Assembly (NCBI GenBank): GCA_000827265.1
Contig: KN834772.1
Span: 1-64,000, forward strand
DNA: 64,000 nt
DNA from: Collybiopsis luxurians FD-317 M1
Lineage: Eukaryota > Basidiomycota > Agaricomycetes > Agaricales > Omphalotaceae
Reading direction: 5' to 3'
Made by a program: the position numbers and the translations under genes. Below are positions 10,957-22,596 of this stretch, piece after piece. The notes under the pieces are model-generated. The model made no database searches. It saw only the letters and a list, made by a program, of their open reading frames with translations, and had not been told where the DNA came from. Every line of letters begins with the position of its first letter. Positions within the stretch are counted from its first letter, which is position 1.

Positions 10957-12620
10957 TCAATTCCGCATTGCTCGAACAACAGGATCCTCCCCGAATTCAT
11001 TTATAATTGAAGAATGCCCAACAAGATTGGAGTCGACATTTCCACTAGCGCCGAGTCCAGGTAAGTGAAATAGCTGAATACTCGGATTACTCATCGGGTT
11101 TCGTTGTTCTCGAGGTTGCTTGGTATTAGCCATGAAATGCGCAAAGTCGACATTTTCACTGGCACTGTGTGCAGGTATATGGAATAGCTGAGAATTTGAA
11201 CTTCCCTTTGAGCTTTGCCGCCGCTGAGTATTGACTATCACATGTACACCCGACTGTCTAGAACGCCACGTGCGCAGGTGAAGAATAAATCGAGCTGTCA
11301 ATGCACCCGAGAGACTTAAAATATCAGAGAATTTGACTTGATCATCATCAACTACCACTTTGATACTTACGGTAAGGTCAAACCGTCGAGAAGACGCTGT
11401 AGCCATCCAGTCTGAGTATTATGAAAATATATCAGCTTAGTTTAGCAAGCAGCAAGCAAGAAACTCTACCGGAGCACGCTGTAGCAGCAAACAGTTTAGA
11501 AAACCAACATCAAAGGAAAGCGGCTCACAACGTCAAGAATCACAGAAGATATTGTCAGAATAGATATAGTACTAGTGATACTCAAAACAGAGTTCAATCT
11601 TGAGGTCAGAATGACGCACCAGAAATACAAAATTCCTGATAACAATTTGATGAGGGCGGCCCATCGCAATAAATTGTAAACACCTTACCTTCTTCAAGAA
11701 CAAGATAAACTAAGCGGTGCTTTTGACTTCTCCAAGGACCACCGACTTTCAACGCCTGGAAAGTCCTGATAGTGGTAATTGCGGCAACAGATGTTTCAAA
11801 AGCAATGGTGAAAACCGAACGAAGTAAACTTGCTATAAGTGGTCGGAAAATCAGGACAGTCATACTCCAAGCATCGTGAACTCCATCCGAACCTCTATAA
11901 ATTTCCAAAGAGAATCGGTGAATCAGTATCAATCGTGTAGTACAGTGGGGCTGTGTACACACAGAGGCGGGTCCGACGTATTAACACATTTCTCTGAAGG
12001 GACATGGAACTAGGCCGAAGTTAGCAACGGGATGTTGAAGTGATCGGCTTTGAACATACCGCATCTGCTATGACACATATTGTGCCAAGGACCACCAGGT
12101 ACCCTAGTATTAGACGGTTCCGAGAGCAAACAGCATAAGTGCGTCCTATCAATGTCGCTGGAATATATGTAGAAGGAATCAATAGGACGCAGCATCTGAA
12201 GAGAAAAGTTTGCGCTGACCAACGATAGCAGCTCTACCAAAAACACTGAGCGCAGATGTAAACTTTTTCCAATTATTGCAGGCCACTGAAACGCTGCGAT
12301 GATAATTCAAATGTTAAAATCTCAACATTCGGAAGCTGTACGACGGACTAGAAGATATCAGCTTAGATTTATTGACATGGACGAGTAGCTTACCCTTGAG
12401 CCAAGCATATTAGATATTTCTAGAAGATACAATACATTCGCCAGAAGGGCATATCGGCAGAATATATAAAACAAAGTTGAAAGCGAAAACTTCGCTCCCC
12501 ATATGTACTGAACCTAGAAACAGTCTTAGAATATTACTGCTAACAAAGACAAAAGATTATTCACCTCCCTAGGGAAGGTTAGTATCCAGTCATAATACAG
12601 TAGCGCTGTGTGGTTCCCAG
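10957..12620 (-). CDS. DUF6533-type membrane protein, copy A
   Basis: A multi-exon gene whose exons read like the basidiomycete DUF6533 family, integral membrane proteins of unknown function. An exon ending at 12565 encodes YYDWILTFPREV. An exon at 12394-12513 (40 codons, phase 0) encodes VQYIWGAKFS and a CRYALLANVLYLLE segment. An exon ending at 12220 encodes a helix (SALSVFGRAAIV). An exon at 12060-12157 encodes GRTYAVCSRNRLILGYLVVL. Downstream come IRTFQALKVGG, EEGILYFWCVIL, and the last exon with LSGALTARFILHLR and a polar tail ending at 10957. These joins are in frame with GT..AG borders. The first exon with its start codon and the join near 11800-11950 do not resolve, so the gene may be weakly damaged. 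Confidence 0.66.
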
Positions 12621-15437
12621 TTCATCAATGAGCGGCATTTTTACAGATAACTTGACAGTCACCGACGCTAGCTCAACTAACATCATACTGCAAGTAACTG
12701 TCGCAAGCGATCCTCATGAACATTTGAGTAAAAACAAAGGAACACAACTCACTGAGTTCTGGTAGCAACTTGATCGGCCATTCAAGCAAAAGAAACTATG
12801 AAGCAGTGGCAGACACTACATTGGCAGAGCAATAATGCGCTTTAAATAACAAAATTTTTTGAGTGCAGCAACAGCTTTTCGGAAAGGACTAACATAACTG
12901 TGATTATGTTAAAGGAGACGGCGTTGGCATTCTACTGCAAGTCAACTGCAAGTGGACCTGGGGTGGACCACGCACGTTCGATGATCTATTCAGACGTGAT
13001 TCAGACAACACAAAATTGCTGTTAAAAAATGACAGTTGTGCCTTAATCGGGACTTGGAAGCAAGTTGACCAGAAAAAGGATGGTTCCGGGCGGAACTGGT
13101 TTGAAAAGAAATTTCATTGGTGTGGTTATGTGTGCCCAATCATCTCATGGAGGACATTCGCTTTTAGTCAAGGTAAGGTAAGGTGAAGTATATTACTGGC
13201 TTGGGACCAAGAACTGATACACCAAGGCAGCCCCTAGTAAGGGCCCCATGTGCATTGGGATGCTTCGGGAAGGGTTACAATAATTTGCATTACAGTCCAT
13301 ACTCGATAGTCCGCGTTCACAGGAAAGTGAAATAAACACGTACCACTGAGAACAAAGTTCACCATAGAGAATATAACATCGTTCGGTTCAATTATCACAG
13401 GAAAAGACAGGGCGGGAAGGGAAGGGTAGCGTAAAATGTCACTGCCAGCGAGAGAGAAAAAAACCTAATGAGTATTGAGCCTCATACTAAATATAACAAA
13501 AACCCTACCTGACGAGCCGCGAGACAGAGGGAAAAGCAATCAGAACTCTGTCTCACCAGGATAGAAATAAGACAGATAGTAATTCCATGTCTTATAGCAT
13601 TGAGACTAAAAAAATCCTGATGCAGAAACACCGCTTCCGACCTTTGCACAGGGGGGGCGCTGCCGCATCTCCTTTGGACCTGTGGGAGCTTCAGGTGGAA
13701 ATGCTCAGGTGCTGCTGCGTTAGTCTTCCTGGAATGACTAGCTTCCATGAAGTCCGATCCAGGGGCCGGAAGGTAATTTCTTTAAATTACACTGTACAGC
13801 CCCCAGGTCTGGTATCGAATGAGCTAAATGAGGCCAAGACAAATTTATCCCCTGGTATGTATAAGAGTCCGCGGGAACCGAGGCGGAACATCAATGGGTT
13901 ATCGTTGGTGAGTATCATGGCAGACACAGGCAATTTCGTGAAGACCGTCACGGTAAACGGCGAGCAACGATTTCATCGAGCGCCCACGGGTTTGCCAGTA
14001 AGCGCTGTAGAATGTCACTCGCTTTCAAGGTGAATTGACCTCATTCATTCCACCTCTTCAATTGCGAGTCCGTATATCCCTCCTTTTGCTGCTGCAATGG
14101 TTTACTAGGACCAATCACTACTATCATGCACCCTTCCACTCCATGTTGTCCTCATCGGTCCACGAATCATCGATGATGATGGCTGACATTCACGAGTAAC
14201 ATTTCAAAATCCCTAAAAAACAGTCCCATCGCTGCGATTCTTTTCACGCCTACCTTACAGTGATAGCTCAAAAAGCTGGATGCGTCGTTTCCATTACCGA
14301 ATCTCAGACCTCCGCTCTTGTATACTGGTGGAGACTGGCACTACTGAAGGTCCGCTCTCAGACTTTCCGTGTATATGTGCCTTGAGCCTCGAGGCGACGC
14401 CATGCAGAGGTTTTCTATGGGCCGATATTGGAGTCCAGCATGGTCGAATAAGAATTGGAGCATCCACGTTCTAAATTTGACGTATTCTTTTTCTCGCTCC
14501 TCGCATTCAACCAGTGTTTCGCTCGATTTCCTGCCTCATCTTTCCCAACGCAACCATCTCTCAGACTTATTTGCCTGGAGGGCACGCATATCCTTCACGT
14601 CCTATCCAAACTTCCGCAGATATCGAAGAGCATGAGAGTGACCGCCATAACAGCCAAATCTTTTGCATTCCATGTTCTTTCCGATTTGTTGTTTGTTGGC
14701 CTCGCTGTTACGGAAAAGCATGCTACACTGGCCCTTTCCTGTATTTTTCTTAACCAGCCCTATGTTGCCAGTCGATACTAAAAAAGGCCGCGCTCAGTGA
14801 ATTCTCCGATGACGAGAATGCCGATTACTTCGCATAGGACCTCGATGATTCATCCCTGTTCATGAACACATTGAGACCATTTGAATATGAAAAGAGAAGG
14901 GAATCAAGATAATCAAGATGCAGAGAGAGGGAGCTCGAGTCTTGGAAAAGAGGTACTTTGGTGACAATGAGGAGACAAACATTGCCTCTCGGCCCCGGTC
15001 CCTGCAGCTCCTGCCTTTCTCTTGTCGCATTTGTATTCCAAAAAAAAAAGACTCATGCTGTGGTAGACATGTTGGTCAGGTCCCGGAAACGAGTATTATA
15101 AATGAAGGGCGTAGCAATTTCGCGTTTGGAGCAAGTGCTTATGGAGGGCAATGGGCCTCCCTGCGTGGAAAGTTGGCAAACTACGAGGGGGGAAATGAGG
15201 ATTGACATATGTCTAAATGTTGAGGGCAATAAAATAGCTGGCGATTGGCCTCAGTCGTTCCATTCATGATTGTTTGCGATCGTGAAAAGCATCCTTTCTT
15301 CCTTGTATGCTTTATACTCATTCCCTTCACACGACTTCAGCAATTGTCGTTACTAGTACCTTTCGTATCTTCTTGCTAGTTTCGTACTTGCACGCTCCCA
15401 GTCCAGTAACTGTTGCCAACACCCTTCCTACGTAGGG
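12621..15437. other. Spacer of duplicated unit 1
   Basis: No supported gene. Parts are copied in the spacer of unit 2. The stretch around 13860-14010 resembles 18465-18640. The stretch 14283-14410 resembles 19910-20030. The stretch 15265-15510 closely resembles 20095-20370, including the shared phrases TGTATGCTTTATACTCATTC and CACGACTTCAGCAATTGTCG. Short open frames between 13482 and 15205 do not correspond between the two units and look like chance. Confidence 0.55.
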
Positions 15438-16006
15438 TTATCCATCGATTAAATGTTTACGATTGAAAACTATGTACACAGTAAGTTTGTTCATGCGCAT
15501 ACCTTCACAGAGACTCTTAAGGTTCGGGGCAATTAGACGATGCAGAATCAGATAGCCCAAGCCGTAAACTGTAAGGTCGAGGCTCGGCAGTCGGGTATAA
15601 GTGATGCTTCTGATGTTGAACACCTGCTCCTGGAGTGGCGTGCCTCGAAGAGGTTCAACAAGGCGTGGGATCAGACTTCCTTCGAAATAGACGAATAATT
15701 TCGATGTTCGTAATATCCTCATAAATTGTCCCTCGATCACGCCAGAGGGTCCGAATAACAATTTATGGCCAGCCACTCGAGACGGAGAAGAGGAGGGGAG
15801 TCCATCGAGGCGAGATGAAGAAAGGCTACAGGAACTATAAGATTGAGGGAGCGGACGCGGTGGAGATGAGGAGTCATGCGTTGCAGTAAGGCTCCACTTG
15901 ACGTCTGCGAATCGCTCTCGAACGTCAGGTCCAACCATAAGGGCGCCCTATCAGTCACAGAGCTGCACTTAAGCCACTGCTGCAAGACCTCGGAAAAGTC
16001 ATACAA
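15438..16006 (-). pseudogene. F-box-like gene remnant (copy 1)
   Basis: Two overlapping minus-strand frames match different parts of the F-box-like protein at 20437-22163. The first (16006 leftwards) matches its LWLDLT and PHLHRVRSLNL region. The second matches EGQ-MRILRTSKLF followed directly by the later segment SLIPRL-EPLRGTP. The N-terminal F-box part, about 80 residues in the middle and the C-terminus are missing, and the frames do not join. It lies just upstream of DUF6533 copy B, matching the gene order of the other unit. I call it a deletion remnant left by tandem duplication. Confidence 0.82.
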
Positions 16007-16153
16007 GCGAGATGAATTGCAGACTATATAGTAACTTGATTCTCAAGGAAAAAATTAAAATGCTGATATATACTACTTGATGATATTATGACAAATTAAA
16101 GCAAATTTTCGTCTATACCAGAAGGTAACTTGAACAAGAATGAATGAAGATCC

Positions 16154-17830
16154 TCAATTCCGCATCGCTCGAACTACAGGATCCTCCCCGAATTCTTTCA
16201 CAGTTGAAGAATGCCCAGCAAGATTTAAGTCAACATTCCCACTAGCACTGTATCCAGGTAAACGAAATGGATGAATATTCGAATTTGCCTCTGGCCTTTG
16301 TTGTTCTCGAGGTTGCTGGGTGTTAGCCACGAAATGCGCAAAGTCGACACTTTCACTGGCATTGTGTCCCCGTATGTGAAAAAACCGAGGATTTAGACTC
16401 CCCTTTGAGTTTCGTGGCCGCTGGGCATTGGAGATAACATGTACGCCTGACTGTCTGAAACGCCAGGCGCGCAGATGAAGAATAAATCGAGCTGTCAAAG
16501 CACCCGAGAGACTGTAAATATCAGCGAATTTAATTTAATCATCAGCTACCACCACTTCAATGCTCACGGCAAAGTCAAACCATCAAGAAAACGCTGAAGA
16601 AATCCAGTCTATAGTTAAAATAGTTCAGCCTAGTTCGGACTGCCGTTCTAAATCCCTACCGGAGCACGCTGTAGTAGTAAACAGGTTAGAAAAACAACAT
16701 CCAACCACAAGAGAAAGGAAACGGCTCACAACATCAAGAATCACAGATGCTATTGTTAGGATTGATATAGAACTAGTGATAGTTACAATGGAGTTCAATC
16801 TTGAGGTCACAGAAATGACGCACCAGAAATACAAAATTCCTGGTAACAGTTTGATGAGGGCAGCCCATTGGAAGAAATTGTGTACACTTTACCTTCCTCA
16901 AAAACAAGATAAACTAAGCGGTGTTTTTGACTTCTCCAAGGACCACCGACTCTCAACGCCTGGAAAGTCCTGATAGTGGTAATTGCGGCGACAGATGTCT
17001 CAAAAGCAATGGTGAAAACCCAACGAAGTAAAGTTGCTATAAGTGATCAGTCAGTGCGGCCATACGCTAACCATTGTATTGTGATCTGGATCCGAACCTC
17101 TATAAATTTCCAAAGAGAATTGGTGAATCAGTCTCAATTGTGTATGAGTAGAACGGTGGGCTGCGTACAAAGGGGGGTCCGATGTATCAACACATTTCTC
17201 TGAAGAGACATGGAACTATACCGAAATGAGCAATGGGCCGTTGAAGAGATCGGTTTTGAGCATACCGCGTCTGCTATGACACACGTTGTGCCTAGGACAA
17301 CCAGGTACCCTAGTACTAGACGGTTCCGAGAGCAAACAGCATATGTACGTCCTATTAATGTCGCTGGAACATGCGTAAAAGGAATCAGTGATAGGACACT
17401 CCATCCGAGTGGAAAAGTTTGCGCTGACCAACAACAGCAGCTCTTCCAAAAACACTCAGTGCTGATATAAACTTTCTCCAGTCATTGCATGCCACTGAAG
17501 CGCTGTGATGATAAGTCAAATGTTGAGATCTCAAATTTCAGAAGCTGTATGACATACTGGAGGATATCAGCTCAAATTTTGAAATGAATAAGGAACTTAC
17601 CCTTGAGCCAAGCATACTAGATATCTCTAGAACATATAACACATTCGCCAGAAGGGCATATCGGCAGAGAATATAGAACAGAGTTGAAAAAGAGAATTTT
17701 ATTCCCCATACATACTGAACCTAGAAACAGTTTTCAAAATAGTACCACTAACAAAGTCAAAAGATTATTCACCTCCCTAGGGAAGGTTAGTATCCAATCA
17801 TAATACAGCAACGCTATGTGTTTCGTCAAT
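16154..17830 (-). CDS. DUF6533-type membrane protein, copy B
   Basis: A paralogue of the gene at 10957-12620, with the same exon order and sizes. An exon ending at 17773 encodes YYDWILTFPREV. An exon at 17601-17720 (40 codons) encodes the RYALLANVLY segment. An exon ending at 17429 encodes FGRAAVV. An exon at 17266-17363 (98 nt) encodes GRTYAVCSRNRLVLGYLVVL. The last exon has LSGALTARFILHLRAW and ends EFGEDPVVRAMRN, almost the same tail as copy A. The middle exons (about 16850-17200) do not splice cleanly by my reading, and the N-terminal exon is uncertain. It may be functional or recently damaged. Predicted location is a membrane; the role is unknown. Confidence 0.62.
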
Positions 17831-20436
17831 AAGCTGCATTGTCACACTTCGTCTGATAGTCACCGATGCAAGCCCAATTAACATCATACTGCAAGTAACT
17901 GTCGAAAGCAATCCTCATGACATTGGTAGGGAAAACAAAAGGATACGACTCACTGAGTTTGGGAAGCAGCGACTTGTCCGGTCATTGAAGCAAAAGAAAG
18001 TACGCAGCAGTGCAGGTTGTCATCGTACCACAGAGCAGTGAAGTGCTTTAAATCAAAGTAATTTTTGAGAGCAGAAGCTGCTTTTCGCCAGTCACGCCAT
18101 ACATATAAAAATGAAACGGCCAAATCTGACACTAGTACGAGGAACCTAAGGTTTCGTTATTCATTCTGAAAGAACTGTGGCGATGTTGAACGAGATGGCG
18201 CTGGCATTCTGCAAAGTACTACAATGATTTGTTCAGAGATTGCTGAAAAATTGAATTGCTGTCGAATGATCAACAGAGTTGAATGACAGTTGTGTCTTAC
18301 CTGGGTTACACCTTGAAGGTGGGATGATGACTAGGAACTAGTTTGAGCAGAAACGCTTGGTTTCTTCATAGCCCTCAGGCTGGGCCAATATAGGTTTGGT
18401 ATCGAATGATTAAGCTTCGACGAAGCATCAGTCTATGAGTTGAAATGAGCATAGGCAAATCTTTTCCTAGTAAGGAATCCGCGGGACCGAAGCGGAACAT
18501 AGGAGTGTATCATGGCAGATATCGGAGGATATCATGGCCGATACACAGGTTTCGCTTGAAGTTTAGTGAAGAACGTCAACGTCAAGGCAACGTCACAGTA
18601 AAGAGTATTAAGCGCCCGCCAGTTCCAGCATAAGCGCGCATGGGCAACGCATCGTTGTTGTTGTTACGAGTCCGGAATGTAATGGAGGAATCGTCTTGCA
18701 AGGGGACTTAACCATTTTCCCACGGTCTTTCACAGCTTGATATATCAAATTTTATCCCCATATTTGGACTTGTCACTTTTCGTGACTTGCGTTATTTGTG
18801 TGACTTTCCAACCACCACAATCTCCTTCCTCCGTTTCCCTCTGTGCTTTCTCATGTAGCTCCGTGCACCCTCCCCTCTTATCACCCTTTCTCCCGCTCCC
18901 TTTAATTTTTACCTTTTTTTTTTTCTTTCTCTTTGCTACATTGCTGCTTCTTGACATTTATTCTCTGTCACTTGGCTGTTGTTCTCTTCCTGTTGTCTTT
19001 GCTGTTCCTGTCATTGAGAGAACAGCAGTAAAGGGCAAACACCTGAGAATCTCCCTTAGGAAATCATATTTTTTGGCTATCTCAAAAGGGTATCCAATCA
19101 ACTATCACTCCCACCCACTTAGCGTCAAACCCTGGCTAGAGCTTCACTCGAAGCTCCTCTTTTGTATTACTACACTCTCACTATGTATCTGAATGTGTAG
19201 GATCCAACAGGTACAAAATGGCCAAGTACCAGAGGGTGGCCGACTTGTGGGTAAGCGATAGTATTCCAAACTCATATGTCAGTATAAGCATCTGGACTTG
19301 TAGATGCCGCGCGCGTAGCGCGATGGCCCACATCCCCCAAGTAGTAAGGGTATGGATCCTAGATCCACAGTCATTCTACGTACTCAATGGTCTCAGTATG
19401 TAGTCTTAGATATAGTATCCATTCCCTTAGTTCGTTGTATGCGTTTGCCTCCGTATGTTTCGTCTCTGTTTCATTTCATATATTTCATATTGATAGTTGT
19501 ATATATATATGTATTTACGAGGATCCTGTATATTTGTTGAATCAACGCCATTATATCGGCATTTTCTCTCTCCTCGCTTGTACTTCTGCCGTCCCGATAT
19601 AGAGGATCCACCAGAGCCCTCACAGTTGTCACTTCCATTTTTCAATTGCAAATCAGCATATTGTAGAGTACATCTTTCTGTTATTTAGTATCACAGCTGT
19701 GACTGTCTGTGTCATCTAGACCGTCCTGACTTAGCCCTCAAAGCTTTCTCTCTCTCGAAAAAAAAAAGATTTTCCAGCAAATTATGAGTCATGCCACACC
19801 TTCCACTTCATATTGTTCTCGTCGATCTACCAGTCGTCGTCGAAGATGTGAGACGTAGACTGGGACTCATGACAAACATCCCTAGTTTTGCAGCTCAAAA
19901 AGCTAGCTTCCATTACCGAATCTCGTCGGACTTCTGCTTTTGTGTACTGGCGGAGACTGGCTCTACCGAAGGTCAACTCTTGGACATTCCGTGTACCTTG
20001 AGCTTCGAGGCAGCACCATGCAGAGATTTTTTGAGGATTGACATACGCCTGAAAGCTGAGAGTGACAAGGTATACTGATGGCGAGTCCATGAATGATTGT
20101 TCTGCAATCGTGAAAAGTACTTATAAGCTGCCGTGCCCAATTGACTTCCTTGTTTCTCTCGTTCTTGTATGCTTTATACTCATTCCCATCACACGACTTC
20201 AGCAATTGTCGTTACTAATACTTTTCGTATTTTCTTGCTAGTTTCATACTTGCATGCACCCAATCCGTTAAATGTTGTCAACACTCTTCCTACGTACTGT
20301 CATCCATCGATTACATGTTTACGATTGAAATCTATGTACATAGTAAGTTCGTTCATGCACATACCCTCACCAAAGTCCTGTAAGTTTAGCCTGCATAACA
20401 TGAGTATAAAGTACGGAGTATAAACAACGATAAAAT
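17831..20436. other. Spacer of duplicated unit 2
   Basis: Matches segments of the unit 1 spacer (see 12621-15437). A pyrimidine-rich tract lies at 18815-18960. Between about 19195 and 19610 there is sequence with repeated GGATCC and an AT-rich TATA-containing core that could be a solo LTR, but the ends were not established. No gene is supported. Confidence 0.45.
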
Positions 20437-22163
20437 TCATTGATACTCAATGTCCAGTCCTCCAAGCCGCATCAAGTCCAACCGACGAGCCACATTGGAC
20501 TCAGGCGGCCAACCGAAGCAATCCGATCCAACCAAATCCAGCCTTACCTCCTTCAGCCGACACACCGTCCCCAACTCGATAGGTAGCCATCGCGATTCCA
20601 CAGCGTCAACCACTCTGGCCGCATCCATGATAACAATGAAAATCAAACCCATCGCAGTCCCCGAACACTCGAGATGAAAAACCTCCAGAGCAGGAAGTAC
20701 GCGAGTGGTTGTGCCTGTAATCACGTACGTTTGTAGAGCGTACAGCGTCTCGCTCGCCGATACAAATGGAGACCGGCGAACCTTGAGTGTGCGAAGGTGT
20801 GCACCGACGTCAGTACACACCACCAGATTAATGAATTCCCGGTTTGGAGAGAGTCGAGCGAATCCAGCTCGAGGCTCTGGAGTCGGAAGCCGGATTGCGT
20901 TTTGAATATGAGCAATGTCGGTCCAAGCGTCCCAGGTACCGACGGGAAGTTCCTCTTCAAACTTGTCGTGACTCCGCTTATGCAGAGTCTCTTCAGGTTC
21001 GGGGCAATCAGACGCTGCAGGATCGAATAGCCCAAGCCGTAAACTGTAACGTCGAGGCTCTGCAGTCGGGAGTGAGCGATGCTTCTGATGTTGTGCACCT
21101 GCTCCTGGATCGGCGTGCCTCGAAGAGTTTCAAGGAGACGTGGGATCAGACTCCCTTTGAAATGGACAAGGATGGGATATCGGAGGAGGATGATCAGGAA
21201 GGATTTGGGATCTCCGACGAGAATGTCAGGTAGGTCTAGAGAGGTAATGAGGCGTCCAAGGTTCGACACCGTTAAAATCATGAACCATTCATCGAACAAG
21301 ACACCCCATTTATCCATTGCATCCCGACTACGGCATTCCAGCGCCCACAACTTTGTAGTCGTCGCGTGAGCGAATAGTTTCGATGTTCGCAATATCCCCA
21401 TACATTGTCCCTCAGTCACTCCAGAGGGTAAATGCTCCCACATCGGGTCTGAACAACTCGTGATGGACACCCACTCGAGACAGGGAAGAGGAGGAGAGTC
21501 TAGGGAGGCGAGATAGAGAAGAAAGGCTAGAGGAACCACAAGATTGAGGGAGCGGACGCGATGGAGATGAGGAATGATTTGCTGTAGCAAGGTTCCACTT
21601 GACGTCTGCGAATCGCTCCTTATCGTTAGGTCCAGCCATAAGGACTGCGCGCCAACAGTTGGCACAGAGCTACGCTCAAGCCACTGCTGCACGACTGAAA
21701 AGTCTTCGTTCCGAGCTAAATACTCGTCTAGAATATTCAGCTTAACACTGGTCCAGCACTCTGGCACACTTCGTACAACACTTGCCCACACGGGAGACAC
21801 TTGACACAAGACGAGCTGTGGCGGAAGACCGTGCGATGCGCCGCGACCAGGTGAAGGACGGAATTGCTCGTGCCCAAAAACATGAAAGCAAAAGATCCTA
21901 CCCAAGACCTCGGGAAAGCCATACAAGCGAGATATGGGAGAGAGCCGGTGAAAGATGGCTTCCTTTTCGCGTATAAACACCGCAATCCGGAAGTTTAGGT
22001 GTGCAGCAGTGCCTTGAGGTAAGTGAGGTATCCAGTTAGACAGGTGCCGGATGCTCTGATCTATCTCCGGCACACGATGAGCAAGCTCTTGTGCGCTCAT
22101 GAGCTTGATTCTTGGAAAGTCGGGGATCCTTAGTTCAGAGGTGACGGTGGCAAGTGAAAACAT
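20437..22163 (-). CDS. F-box-like protein (copy 2)
   Basis: The frame from ATG at 22163 begins with a helical segment, then SPISRLYGFPEVLGRIFCFHV and CQVSPVWASVVRSVPECW. This order, a proline-containing F-box-like helix followed by 'W..V....P..W', is characteristic of the very large F-box-like family of mushroom-forming fungi, whose members are thought to recruit targets to SCF ubiquitin ligases. The C-terminal half is leucine-rich without clear repeats. Near 20,850-20,940 the coding frame changes. Either a 65-bp GT..AG intron (20875-20939, phase 0) or a frameshift joins it to the last part, ending at 20437. The sequence inside the putative intron still reads like leucine-rich protein (FRLQSLELDSL), which favours a frameshift. 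A deletion remnant of the same gene lies at 15438-16006. Confidence 0.72.
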
Positions 22164-22596
22164 CTCGAGTGCTATGAGAGAGATGTAGCTCGTGCATTAA
22201 CCTACGAAGATACAGAGTCCTCACCTTGAAGCTCTGTTTGGCGAGCAAGTGGAAGAGTAATGGTTGGATTCTACGTTGGAGGCGACGGTGGCTTATATCC
22301 CATCCTTTTGAGAGGACCCGCCCTTTGTTCCAACTAGCGCCTCAATATTGCATATAGGATTCGAGAGAAACAAAGCCATGACGAGTCAGTGGCAATAGTA
22401 ACAATTGCAGATTGAAAAGGTCTGCTTGATTCAAAGGCGAAATACACGTGATGGTAGTAACAGAACAAGGACGGTTCGATTTCTCAAAAAATGTTTCCAT
22501 CATATGTATTGCGTTTTGACTTGGCATCAGCGGACTCATCAATCCCGAAAACCGAAAGACTTTTACTCGTGAATGTCCACAGCTCCACTATAAATC
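22164..22596. other. Intergenic between F-box and carrier genes
   Basis: This is the 5' flank of the F-box-like gene and the 3' flank of the carrier gene, both on the minus strand. No gene or regulatory motif is identified. Confidence 0.4.

Noticed and set aside
13482..15205. Several open frames of 60-150 codons in the unit 1 spacer
   Set aside because: The unit 2 spacer does not preserve them, so they are not under coding constraint.
18737..19192. 151-codon plus frame
   Set aside because: Covers a pyrimidine tract; the translation is Ser/Leu/Phe low complexity.
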